Shown here: piece after piece, positions 25,967-33,220 of the stretch | Layout: every line of letters begins with the position of its first letter | Numbering within the stretch: position 1 is the first letter of the stretch | From: Streptomyces sp. NBC_01244 | GTDB taxonomy: Bacteria; Actinomycetota; Actinomycetes; Streptomycetales; Streptomycetaceae | Direction of reading: 5' to 3' | Assembly: GCF_035987325.1 (NCBI RefSeq) | Contig: NZ_CP108488.1 | Coordinates: 5,766,001 to 5,830,000 of the forward strand | DNA: 64,000 bases | The notes under the pieces: model-generated | The model's input: the letters and a program-made list of their open reading frames with translations, nothing else | What the model was told of the DNA's origin: nothing | The model's database searches: none | Translations under genes and position numbers: made by a program

Positions 25967-27643
25967 ATGAGAAAGCACATCTCCCTGCTGGCGGCAGCCG
26001 GCCTGGCGGCCGTCGGCCTGGCGGCCGTCGGCCTGGCCGCCACCCCTGCGAACGCCGCGGACCCGGTGTTCACGCTCACCAGCCCGGCGGAGATCGGCCT
26101 GCACCCGCATCCCGGGGGCGCCGCGAAGCCGCAGACGGCCACGGTCGGCTTCGTCGTCGAGAACGAGACCGGCAAGAACTTCGGCGAGCAGAGCACCTAC
26201 ACGATCGACCTGACCCCCCTCAAGGGCGTCGCCGACGTGAAGCTCACCCCGGAGCGGGCCAACGACTGCACCCTCACGGCGGCGAAGGTCACGTGCACGG
26301 ACTGGTCGGTCCGGACGTACGCCAGCGAGGTCGTGGCCCTGGACCTCACCGCCGTCAAGGGCAGCAAGACCGGCACGGTCGCCGACCTGACGATGACCGG
26401 CGCGGTGCAGGGCGCCACCTTCAAGCCCACCACCACCAGGGTCAAGGTCGGCGGCCCGGACCTGGTGCTGGAAGAGGCCAAGCTGAAGGCGAAGCTCGTT
26501 CCGGGCGAGTCCCAGCCGCTCCCGGTCGTCTTCGCCAACGCGGGCACCGAGTCCGTCAAGGGCGTGGCGCTGGAACTGAACACCACGCACGGCATGGGCC
26601 TGGTCGAGCAGTACGACAACTGCGCCTACAGCGAGGACCGCGGCGACGACGAGCCCTGGAACGTGGGCTGGGCCAGGACGGTCTGCACCTTCGACAACGA
26701 GATCAAGCCGGGCGAGATCTGGGAGATCGCCGGCGCGCTCACACTCAAGGCCGCTCCGCACGCCTTCATCGACGAGCTGATCTACGGGGTGCACGCGGCC
26801 GGCTCCGAGCCGAAGTCCACGCAGAAGCTCAGCACGCCCCGCACGGGCAAGAAGCTGGGCCTCAAGGCGCGCTCGGCCAAGGCCGCTCCGAACGCGGCGG
26901 ACCTGGACCCGTGGAACAACCGGCACGAGTTCGGCTTCTCGGTGAAGAACACCGCCGACCTGGTGGCCGCCCCCACCTTCGTGAAGGGCAAGGCGGGCGA
27001 GACGGTCAAGGCCGACATCGGCTTCCGCAACGACGGCCCCGCGTGGGTCGCCTACCTCCGCTCGGGCGAGGAGGTCGCCATGGTGGACATCGTGATCCCG
27101 GCGGGCGCGAAGGTCACCAAGGCCCCGAAGTCCTGCAGGTCCGTCACGGCCTCGGGGGGCTACCGCGAGGGTCAGCTGGGCGCACCGCGCTACTTCTGCC
27201 CGACCTCGCACGTCATCGGGGAGAAGGAGAAGTTCGTCTTCCCGTTCGAGCTGAAGATCGAGAAGGTCATCGCGGAGGCAACCGGGTCCGTCACGGTCGG
27301 CACCTGGTCACCCGAGGGTGCCGCGCCGATCGGCTGGGACCCGAAGCACGCCAACGACAAGGCCGCCTTCGTGATCAACGGCAAGCAGATCACGCCCACG
27401 CCGACGCCGGCTCCGACCACTCCCGGCCCGAAGCCGACGTCTTCCACGAGCCCGACGGCCACGCCGGGTACGAGCACCACTCCGAGCCCGGGCACCAGTA
27501 CCGGCAACGGCAAGACGCCGAACGGCGGCCTCGCCGAGACCGGCGCCACCGCCGGGCCGATCCTGATGGCCGGTGCGGCGCTCGTGGCCGCCGGTGGCGT
27601 GGTGTTCCTGGTGTTCCGCCGACGGGCCACCGGCCGCGCGTAA
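25967..27643 (+). CDS. Cell-surface protein with LAETG sortase signal
   Basis: 558 residues. The signal peptide ends at about residue 30 (VGLAATPANA), with a duplicated AAVGL motif. The long ectodomain contains two or three Ig-like/DUF11-style beta modules with Cys pairs (NDCTLTAAKVTC; DNCAYSE to RTVCTF; KSCRS to RYFC). A Thr/Pro/Ser stalk (PTPTPAPTTPGPKPTSS) follows, then LAETG at 522-526, a hydrophobic helix and RRRATGRA. LAxTG is the signal of class E sortases (SrtE) that anchor chaplins and other surface proteins in Streptomyces. The ATG at 25967 begins the basic MRKH signal peptide. Its ribosome site is weak, since GGAGG lies 23 bases upstream. Confidence 0.85.
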   Translation: MRKHISLLAAAGLAAVGLAAVGLAATPANAADPVFTLTSPAEIGLHPHPGGAAKPQTATVGFVVENETGKNFGEQSTYTIDLTPLKGVADVKLTPERANDCTLTAAKVTCTDWSVRTYASEVVALDLTAVKGSKTGTVADLTMTGAVQGATFKPTTTRVKVGGPDLVLEEAKLKAKLVPGESQPLPVVFANAGTESVKGVALELNTTHGMGLVEQYDNCAYSEDRGDDEPWNVGWARTVCTFDNEIKPGEIWEIAGALTLKAAPHAFIDELIYGVHAAGSEPKSTQKLSTPRTGKKLGLKARSAKAAPNAADLDPWNNRHEFGFSVKNTADLVAAPTFVKGKAGETVKADIGFRNDGPAWVAYLRSGEEVAMVDIVIPAGAKVTKAPKSCRSVTASGGYREGQLGAPRYFCPTSHVIGEKEKFVFPFELKIEKVIAEATGSVTVGTWSPEGAAPIGWDPKHANDKAAFVINGKQITPTPTPAPTTPGPKPTSSTSPTATPGTSTTPSPGTSTGNGKTPNGGLAETGATAGPILMAGAALVAAGGVVFLVFRRRATGRA

Positions 27644-27652
27644 CGGCGTAGG

Positions 27653-27745
27653 CGGGGGAACCAGCGCGGGGACAACGGGGGAACCGCGCGGGGGAACAAC
27701 GGGGGAAACCAAGCGGGGGGACCGCGGGGGAAACCGCGGGGGAAA
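27653..27745 (+). repeat. G-run array (potential G-quadruplex) after the LAETG gene
   Basis: Eight runs of 4-6 G occur in about 95 bp, mostly as the degenerate unit CGGGGGAAC. They begin 10 bp after the stop codon and end just before the terminator hairpin, in the transcribed strand sense. Confidence 0.7.
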
Positions 27746-27752
27746 GAGAAGA

Positions 27753-27786
27753 ACGGCCGGTCCGGGGCGTCCCCCGGGCCGGCCGT
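27753..27786 (+). terminator. Hairpin terminator after the LAETG surface protein gene
   Basis: ACGGCCGGTCCGGGG and CCCCGGGCCGGCCGT form a 15-bp stem (one mismatch) around a 4-nt loop. The following 27787-28023 contains a further inverted repeat (GTGACCGG at 27796 with CCGGTCAC at 27822) but no gene that I can support. Confidence 0.75.
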
Positions 27787-28023
27787 CCTCGTGTGGTGAC
27801 CGGGCTGCTGTCCCCTGCCGTCCGGTCACATGAAGGAGCGAGGTCCCACGACGCACGCCCGGCAGGGGGTGCGTCTCATCGCTCCAGCGAGCCACGCGTG
27901 GTGCTGCGGTCCCGCACCTGGCTGGCACGGTCATCCGCATCAACGAAGGGCCGCGGGGGCGGTCACGGTCCGGACGGGTGACGAACAGGCGTCACGGGAC
28001 GGCCGCGGGACCCGGCGCGTGCC

Positions 28024-28311
28024 TCACACCCGGCCCCGGCACAGCTCCAGCAGGGTCATCGCGAGCGTGGTGCCGGGCTTGCCGAGGGCGTCGCTCCAGT
28101 GGGTCAGGACCTCCATCTCGCGGGACAGGTGCACCCGGCGCCCGCCCGAGCCGATCCGGGCCTCCTGGATGACGGTCGAGACGGCCATCCGTTCCTGGAT
28201 CAGGCCGATGATCCGGTCGTCGATGGCGTCGATCCGCTCGCGGGAGCCGGCGATCAGCTGCTCGGGGGCGATCGGGTTCGAGATCGTGGTCGAGAGAGTG
28301 GTCGTGCTCAT
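28024..28311 (-). CDS. Chorismate mutase, AroQ class
   Basis: A 95-residue all-helical chorismate mutase converting chorismate to prephenate, the branch point to Phe and Tyr. The first helix carries the family pattern SRERIDAIDDRIIGLIQERM, followed by VSTVIQEAR and the SREMEVLTHWSD helix. There is no fused prephenate dehydratase or dehydrogenase, and no signal peptide, so it is the cytosolic monofunctional type. The ATG at 28311 has AGGAG 7 bases upstream. Upstream lies a 22-codon leader ORF with Phe/Tyr codons and a perfect hairpin, so expression is probably attenuated. It is divergent from guaA. Confidence 0.9.
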   Translation of the reverse strand: MSTTTLSTTISNPIAPEQLIAGSRERIDAIDDRIIGLIQERMAVSTVIQEARIGSGGRRVHLSREMEVLTHWSDALGKPGTTLAMTLLELCRGRV

Positions 28312-28355
28312 GGTCGGTCTCCTGTCGGTGGGGTCCGACCGGAGCGGGAACGCCG

Positions 28356-28387
28356 GAGCGCCCCGGTCCTGTCGGACCGGGGCGCTC
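28356..28387 (-). terminator. Predicted attenuator hairpin of the chorismate mutase leader
   Basis: On the minus strand, GAGCGCCCCGGTCC - GACA - GGACCGGGGCGCTC is a perfect 14-bp stem with a 4-nt loop, between the leader peptide stop (28414) and the gene start (28311). No U-tract follows, as is common in Streptomyces. A second, weaker pairing (GGTCGG with CCGACC) would enclose the AGGAG ribosome site just before the gene. Its position, before rather than after the gene, suggests attenuation. Confidence 0.7.
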
Positions 28388-28413
28388 TGGGAAGTCAGTG
28401 GCTCAAGCGAGCA

Positions 28414-28482
28414 TCACGATGACCCATGGCGACCGGACCGGCCGGTGCCATAGGTAAAGAGGAAGCTCAGCTGCTTGCGCAT
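28414..28482 (-). CDS. Leader peptide of chorismate mutase (22 codons, Phe/Tyr cluster)
   Basis: The reading frame MRKQLSFLFTYGTGRSGRHG ends in two Ser codons and TGA. Phe codons 7 and 9 and Tyr codon 11 lie within five positions (FLFTY), and Phe and Tyr are the end products of the pathway opened by chorismate mutase. The ATG lies 7 bases after a CATAAT -10 box and so coincides with the expected transcription start, giving a leaderless mRNA as in several known Streptomyces amino-acid leaders. The Tyr codon is followed by a self-complementary stretch (ATGGC to GCCAT), then by the 14-bp hairpin. Its existence is a prediction from position and codon content. Confidence 0.65.
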   Translation of the reverse strand: MRKQLSFLFTYGTGRSGRHGSS

Positions 28483-28488
28483 GGAGGG

Positions 28489-28518
28489 ATTATGGCCCTC
28501 TGTCCCGCTCCGTGCCAA
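28489..28518 (-). promoter_or_regulatory. Vegetative promoter of the chorismate mutase leader
   Basis: On the minus strand, TTGGCA (28518-28513) and CATAAT (28494-28489) are separated by 18 bp. Each hexamer matches the HrdB consensus at five of six positions. The expected start is at about 28482. Confidence 0.75.
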
Positions 28519-28606
28519 GCCGGTTCGGACACTGAGACGAAGAGGGGTATCCGTCCCCCGTTAGAATCGACAAAACAACCCCCTCTTCCGCCGGAAGGCC
28601 TGCCCC

Positions 28607-30193
28607 GTGCCAGAAGCCACCTTCGCCCCCCACGACAGCGCCCCGGACACGGTTCTCGTCGTCGACTTCGGCGCCCAGTACGCGCAGCTCATCGCACGCC
28701 GCGTCCGCGAGGCACGGGTCTACTCCGAGGTCGTGGCCAGCACGATGCCCGTGGCCGAGATGCTCGCCAAGAACCCGAAGGCGATCATCCTGTCCGGCGG
28801 ACCGTCCTCCGTGTACGAGGAGGGCGCCCCCCAGCTCGACGGCGCGATCTTCGAGGCCGGCGTCCCCGTCTTCGGCATGTGCTACGGCTTCCAGCTCATG
28901 GCGGTCACCCTCGGCGGCACCGTCGACAACACCGGCTCGCGCGAGTACGGCCGCACCCCGTTGGCCGTCTCCAAGGCCGGATCCACCCTCTTCGAGGGCA
29001 CCCCCGAGAACCAGTCGGTGTGGATGTCCCACGGCGACGCCTGCTCCGCCGCTCCCGAGGGCTTCACCGTCACCGCGTCGACCGACGTCGTCCCGGTCGC
29101 GGCCTTCGAGAACGACGAGAAGAAGCTCTACGGCGTGCAGTACCACCCCGAGGTGATGCACTCCACGCACGGCCAGCAGATCCTGGAGCACTTCCTCTAC
29201 CGCGGTGCGGGCCTGCAGCCCACCTGGACCCCCGGCAACATCGTCGAGGAGCAGGTCGCCCTCATCCGCGAGCAGGTCGGCGACAAGCGCGCCATCTGCG
29301 GCCTGTCCGGCGGCGTGGACTCCGCGGTCGCCGCGGCCCTCGTGCAGAAGGCCATCGGCTCGCAGCTCACCTGCGTGTACGTGGACCACGGCCTGATGCG
29401 CAAGGGCGAGACCGAGCAGGTCGAGAAGGACTTCGTCGCCGCCACCGGCGTGCAGCTGAAGGTCGTCGACGCCCAGGAGCGCTTCCTGAACGCGCTGGCC
29501 GGGGTCTCCGACCCGGAGACCAAGCGCAAGATCATCGGACGCGAGTTCATCCGCGTCTTCGAGGCGGCCCAGCTGGAGATCCTCCAGGAGGACGGCCCGG
29601 CGGTGGCCTTCCTGGTCCAGGGCACCCTGTACCCGGACGTCGTCGAATCCGGCGGCGGCACCGGCACCGCCAACATCAAGTCCCACCACAACGTGGGCGG
29701 GCTCCCCGACGACATCGAGTTCGAGCTCGTCGAGCCGCTGCGCCAGCTGTTCAAGGACGAGGTCCGGATGGTCGGCCAGGAGCTCGGCCTGCCCGCCGAG
29801 ATCGTCCAGCGCCAGCCGTTCCCCGGCCCCGGCCTGGGCATCCGCATCGTCGGTGAGGTCACCAAGGAGCGTCTGGACCTGCTCCGCGAGGCCGACGCCA
29901 TCGCCCGCCACGAGCTCACTGCGGCCGGCCTGGACCGCGAGATCTGGCAGTGCCCGGTCGTCCTGCTGGCCGATGTCCGCAGCGTCGGCGTCCAGGGTGA
30001 CGGCCGTACGTACGGCCACCCGATCGTGCTGCGCCCCGTCTCCTCCGAGGACGCGATGACCGCGGACTGGACGCGCATGCCCTACGAGGTGCTCGCGCGG
30101 ATCTCCACCCGCATCACCAACGAGGTGCCGGACGTCAACCGCGTGGTCCTGGACTGCACGAGCAAGCCCCCGGGCACCATCGAGTGGGAGTAG
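28607..30193 (+). CDS. guaA: GMP synthase (glutamine-hydrolysing)
   Basis: Converts XMP to GMP using ATP and glutamine, completing the route begun by guaB. 528 residues. The N-terminal class I glutamine amidotransferase has nucleophile C92 in [10 protein letters not shown] and the His-Glu pair in QYHPEVMHS. The ATP-pyrophosphatase domain has the P-loop [12 protein letters not shown]. The C-terminal dimerisation domain ends with [12 protein letters not shown]. The GTG at 28607 has GGAAGG about 10 bases upstream. A TAGAAT -10-like hexamer at 28562 may drive it, but I could not identify the -35. Confidence 0.97.
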   Translation: MPEATFAPHDSAPDTVLVVDFGAQYAQLIARRVREARVYSEVVASTMPVAEMLAKNPKAIILSGGPSSVYEEGAPQLDGAIFEAGVPVFGMCYGFQLMAVTLGGTVDNTGSREYGRTPLAVSKAGSTLFEGTPENQSVWMSHGDACSAAPEGFTVTASTDVVPVAAFENDEKKLYGVQYHPEVMHSTHGQQILEHFLYRGAGLQPTWTPGNIVEEQVALIREQVGDKRAICGLSGGVDSAVAAALVQKAIGSQLTCVYVDHGLMRKGETEQVEKDFVAATGVQLKVVDAQERFLNALAGVSDPETKRKIIGREFIRVFEAAQLEILQEDGPAVAFLVQGTLYPDVVESGGGTGTANIKSHHNVGGLPDDIEFELVEPLRQLFKDEVRMVGQELGLPAEIVQRQPFPGPGLGIRIVGEVTKERLDLLREADAIARHELTAAGLDREIWQCPVVLLADVRSVGVQGDGRTYGHPIVLRPVSSEDAMTADWTRMPYEVLARISTRITNEVPDVNRVVLDCTSKPPGTIEWE

Positions 30194-30218
30194 GTCCCCA
30201 CTCGCCCCTGTAGGTGAC

Positions 30219-30253
30219 GAGGCCGCCGCTCCCGCGCAGGGAGCGGCGGCCTC
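30219..30253 (+). terminator. Hairpin terminator after guaA
   Basis: GAGGCCGCCGCTCCC - GCGCA - GGGAGCGGCGGCCTC is a perfect 15-bp stem, 25 bp after the guaA stop codon. Confidence 0.9.
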
Positions 30254-30317
30254 GCCGCGTGTATGGCCTCTTCGGCCGGTCGCCGGTACTTTGCGCCGCG
30301 ACCTTGAAGGAGGGGCC

Positions 30318-31142
30318 ATGGCCGAGCAGCCAGCAGGGACACGCGTACTCCCACCCGCACCCGTGCCCACCGGGCGGCTGGGCTTCGAGATGCCGCCCGT
30401 GTTCGCCACCGCCGGGGAGGAGCGTGCCCACCGCAAGGAACGGCTCGCCGGGGTGCTGCGGCTGCTGGGGAGGCTCGGGTACGAGGACGGGGTGGGCGGA
30501 CACGTCAGCGCCCGGGACCCGGAGTTCGAGGACTGCTACTGGGTGAACCCCTTCGGCCGGGCCTTCGGCGCGATCGGCCCCGACGACCTGCTGCTGGTCG
30601 ACGGGGAGGGGCGGGTCCGCCAGGGGGAGCGCAGGGTCAACCAGTTGGCCTTCGCCGTGCACGCGGCCGTCCACCGTGCCCGGCCCGCCGTGGTGGCCGT
30701 CGTCCGCACGCAGGCCCCGTACGGCAGGGCACTCGCCGCGCTCGGCGAACTGCTCGCCCCCGTCACCCAGGAGGCCTGCGCCTTCTACGAGGACCACGCG
30801 CTGCTCGACGAGTTTTTGGGCGGCGGCGCCTTGGGCGGTGGGGTCGCGGGCTACGGGGACGCCGAGCGGATCGCGGGCGCGCTCGGTCCCTACAAGGCGC
30901 TGGTCCTGCGGAACCTCGGGGTGCTGACGGTCGGCGACTCGGTGGAGGCGGCCGCCTGGTGGTTCATCGCTGCGGAGCGGGCCGCGCAGGTGCAGCTGAT
31001 CGCGCGGGCGGCCGGGAAAGCGGTGCTCATCAGCCACCACAGCGCCCTCGCGACCCGGGAGCGGTTCGGGTCGGATCTGGCGGCGTGGGTGAACTGCCAG
31101 CCGCTCCTGGAGGCCGCCGGAGCGGGTGCGTCAACATCATGA
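30318..31142 (+). CDS. Class II aldolase/adducin-fold protein without metal-binding histidines
   Basis: A 274-residue protein with the class II aldolase/adducin fold: GRLGYEDGVGGHVSARDPEF, then WVNPFG, VHAAVHRARPAVVAVVRTQA and ALVLRNLGVLTVG. In active enzymes the zinc ligands are the two His of an H-x-H segment and the His of RNHG. Here these positions read R-T-Q and RNLG, so all three ligands are replaced. It should not bind zinc in the usual way and may be a pseudoenzyme or an adducin-like binding protein. The ATG at 30318 has AAGGAGGGG upstream. An in-frame start at 30291 would add nine residues. It stands alone after the guaA terminator. Confidence 0.85.
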   Translation: MAEQPAGTRVLPPAPVPTGRLGFEMPPVFATAGEERAHRKERLAGVLRLLGRLGYEDGVGGHVSARDPEFEDCYWVNPFGRAFGAIGPDDLLLVDGEGRVRQGERRVNQLAFAVHAAVHRARPAVVAVVRTQAPYGRALAALGELLAPVTQEACAFYEDHALLDEFLGGGALGGGVAGYGDAERIAGALGPYKALVLRNLGVLTVGDSVEAAAWWFIAAERAAQVQLIARAAGKAVLISHHSALATRERFGSDLAAWVNCQPLLEAAGAGASTS

Positions 31143-31244
31143 ACGGTTAATCACCTGCTCTGACATCGTGCGCAATCCGGAACACTGCCCCAGTGGTGCA
31201 CAATTCGCTGGCATCGCACCGGAGTTCAGAGAGGCGGCACGTTC

Positions 31245-32501
31245 GTGGCTGTCCAAGAGATGTCCAGAAGCACCCATACCGCGGCCTGCGCCTGCGAGGA
31301 CTGCACACGAGAGGGGCACCGCCGCGCGGTCGCAGCGTTCCTGGAGAAGCGCGACGAGTTCGCCTCGGGGCAGGGAGTGCCGGCCGCCGTGGCCCACTCC
31401 CTCGGAGCCTCCCGGCAGTGGGTCTCCGACGAGCTGACCCTGTCCGCCCGGACGGTCGCCGACCGGGGCCGGGAGGCGGGCAGCTCCTGGCTCTACCTGT
31501 TCTCCCGGCGGGCCGTCCTCGCCGTGTGGATCGCCGCCGGGGTGCTGCTCCTGGTCCAGGTCGGCACCGCACTCGGCACCGGCTGGTCCACGGCGCGCAC
31601 CGCCGGGCTGCTGGCCGCGCTGGTCCTGGCCGCCCTGCTGACGGTGGCGGCCCGCGCGCAGACCCTCCGGGGCGGTCTGCTGGCCCCGCTGGTCGGCGAG
31701 GACAACCGGCTGTCCACCTCGAAGGCGGTACCGAGCGCCTGGCTGGTGCTCACCGCCTTCGCGACGCTGCTGCCCGCGCTGCGGCTCGCGGCCTCCTCGC
31801 CGGGACCCGAGCGCCAGGCCCTGTACGAGGGGCTCGCGCTCGACCGGGCGCTGCCGCTGCTGGCGGTGCTCGGGCTGACCTCGGGGGTCGCGGTGCTGGT
31901 GCGCCGGGTGGTCTCCGTACGGATCATGGGGCAGCGGTTGCAGAAGCTGCCGGCGGACCGGCCGACCGGGGCGGACCTGCTGACGGACGACGCGGGCCGG
32001 GGCTCCTTCCCGGACGCCCAGTACGTCCTGGTCTCCACCGTGGTGCTGGGCTTCGCGGCGGTCTCGCTGGCCCGGTTCCCGGACCGGCTGCCGGCGCTGC
32101 CGTGGGCGCTGGCACTGCTGGTGGCGCTGTCGGCGGCCGTGTACCTGGCGGCGAAGTACGCGGAGGGCAGCCGCCCGCTGGTCCTGTCGGTGGTGCGCAG
32201 ACGCGAGCCCGGGGACCTGGACGCGGCGATCCGCCCCGGGGACGACATCGAGATCCGCGGCGTGGGCTTCGTCCCTCCGGGGGCGCAGACGCCGGAGATG
32301 CTGGCCCGGCTGGTGGTCCGAGTGGGCGCGGTCCATGTGCACGTACCGCTGGTCCCGGTGGCGGGCGGCTTCATCAACCCGTCCGACGCCGTGCTGACCG
32401 TGCCGGTCCCGGCGGAAGTGGAGCCCGGGCGTATCGAGATCCAGGTCGTCACCGCCGCGGGGGTGGAATCAAACCGGTGCACCATCGACGTGGCGGAGTG
32501 A
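31245..32501 (+). CDS. Multi-pass membrane protein with C-terminal IPT/TIG-like domain
   Basis: 418 residues. A Cys-containing N-terminus (ACACEDC) and a short cytosolic helix come first. About six membrane helices lie between residues 85 and 305 (AVLAVWIAAGVLLLVQVGTA, LAALVLAALLTVAA and others). The C-terminal domain from about residue 325 (DDIEIRGVGFVPPGAQTPEM, then VPAEVEPGRIEIQVVTAAGV) resembles an IPT/TIG Ig-like module. The GTG at 31245 has GAGAGG upstream, and a CACAAT -10-like box lies near 31199. DoxX starts 18 bp downstream, so the two are probably co-transcribed. Function unknown. Confidence 0.75.
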   Translation: MAVQEMSRSTHTAACACEDCTREGHRRAVAAFLEKRDEFASGQGVPAAVAHSLGASRQWVSDELTLSARTVADRGREAGSSWLYLFSRRAVLAVWIAAGVLLLVQVGTALGTGWSTARTAGLLAALVLAALLTVAARAQTLRGGLLAPLVGEDNRLSTSKAVPSAWLVLTAFATLLPALRLAASSPGPERQALYEGLALDRALPLLAVLGLTSGVAVLVRRVVSVRIMGQRLQKLPADRPTGADLLTDDAGRGSFPDAQYVLVSTVVLGFAAVSLARFPDRLPALPWALALLVALSAAVYLAAKYAEGSRPLVLSVVRRREPGDLDAAIRPGDDIEIRGVGFVPPGAQTPEMLARLVVRVGAVHVHVPLVPVAGGFINPSDAVLTVPVPAEVEPGRIEIQVVTAAGVESNRCTIDVAE

Positions 32502-32519
32502 AGCGGGTACACATAGCGC

Positions 32520-33050
32520 GTGACCCGAACTGACGTCCCCTCCGGCGCCCCTGACGCTCCCACCGGACCGAGCGGCTTGCGCGGCCTGCGCGAGCTCGCC
32601 GCCCGCCACGCGCTCCTGCCCCTGCGGATCTTCCTCGGCGTGACCTTCGTCTACGCCGGCCTGGACAAGCTGACCGACTCGGCGTTCCTCAGGGCCACCG
32701 GCAGCGGCTCCATCGGCGAACTGATGAACGGGGTGCGCGACACCTCGGCGGTCCCGGCCCTGGTGGACCTGGCCCTGAAGGCGCCCGTCGGCTTCGCCGT
32801 GGCCCTGGCCATCGGGGAACTCCTGGTCGGCCTGGGGGTCCTGGCCGGACTGCTGACCCGGATCGCGTCCGTCGGCGGGGCCCTGATCTCGCTCAGCCTG
32901 TGGCTCACCGTGTCCTGGGCGGTGACCCCGTACTACTACGGCAACGACCTGATCTACCTGCTGGCCTGGACCCCGCTGGTCCTCGCCGGGGCGCCCTATC
33001 TGTCGCTGGACTCGCTGATCCGGTCGCGCCGGTCGCGGCGCACGGCGTAG
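32520..33050 (+). CDS. DoxX family membrane protein
   Basis: 176 residues with four membrane helices and the DoxX pattern: LLPLRIFLGVTFVYAGLDKL in helix 1, GFAVALAIGELLVGLGVLAG in helix 2, then SLSLWLTVSWAVTPYYYGND and LLAWTPLVLAGAPYLSLD. DoxX proteins in actinobacteria associate with membrane redox and thiol-stress partners, but no partner is encoded here. The GTG start lies 18 bp after the preceding gene. The last 55 bp overlap the 3' end of the convergent small membrane protein gene. Confidence 0.85.
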   Translation: MTRTDVPSGAPDAPTGPSGLRGLRELAARHALLPLRIFLGVTFVYAGLDKLTDSAFLRATGSGSIGELMNGVRDTSAVPALVDLALKAPVGFAVALAIGELLVGLGVLAGLLTRIASVGGALISLSLWLTVSWAVTPYYYGNDLIYLLAWTPLVLAGAPYLSLDSLIRSRRSRRTA

Positions 33051-33220
33051 GTCACCAGCCCGGCGACGGCGGCGAAGGCGAGACCGCCCGCGGTCATCAT
33101 CAGGACGAAGAACCAGGGCGGATCGGCCTCGCCCGCCGCGCCGAGGAGATAGAGCACCCCGGCCGACATCAGGACCAGTCCCGCGATCAGCCGTCCCGGC
33201 TGGAACTCATGACGCCGCAC
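32996..33220 (-). CDS. Small two-helix membrane protein coupled to pspC
   Basis: 74 residues with two membrane helices (LIAGLVLMSAGVLYLLGAAG and WFFVLMMTAGGLAFAAVAGL) and a charged C-terminus (RRDRRDRISESSDR). The GTG at 33220 has a strong GGAGGTGG ribosome site and overlaps the 3' end of the upstream pspC gene by 14 bp, so it is translationally coupled. An in-frame ATG at 33244 is possible but has no comparable site. It also overlaps the end of the convergent DoxX gene. I do not recognise the family; the coupling suggests a PspC-related envelope role. Confidence 0.7.
   Translation of the reverse strand: MRRHEFQPGRLIAGLVLMSAGVLYLLGAAGEADPPWFFVLMMTAGGLAFAAVAGLVTYAVRRDRRDRISESSDR

Noticed and set aside
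27787..28023. Possible small RNA or tRNA between the LAETG gene terminator and chorismate mutase
   Set aside because: An 8-bp inverted repeat is present but no cloverleaf, promoter or terminator pair could be seen; a plus-strand open frame here runs antisense into chorismate mutase.
28395..28427. Second short ORF (MGHRDARLSH) in the chorismate mutase leader
   Set aside because: It overlaps the leader peptide in another frame, lacks aromatic codons and a ribosome site, and is not leaderless. The upstream FLFTY ORF explains the region better.
27830..28453. Plus-strand open frame of about 207 codons
   Set aside because: It covers chorismate mutase and its leader in antisense and ends in the attenuator region.
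28490..30436. Minus-strand frame of about 650 codons opposite guaA
   Set aside because: Antisense to guaA, with no recognisable domain.
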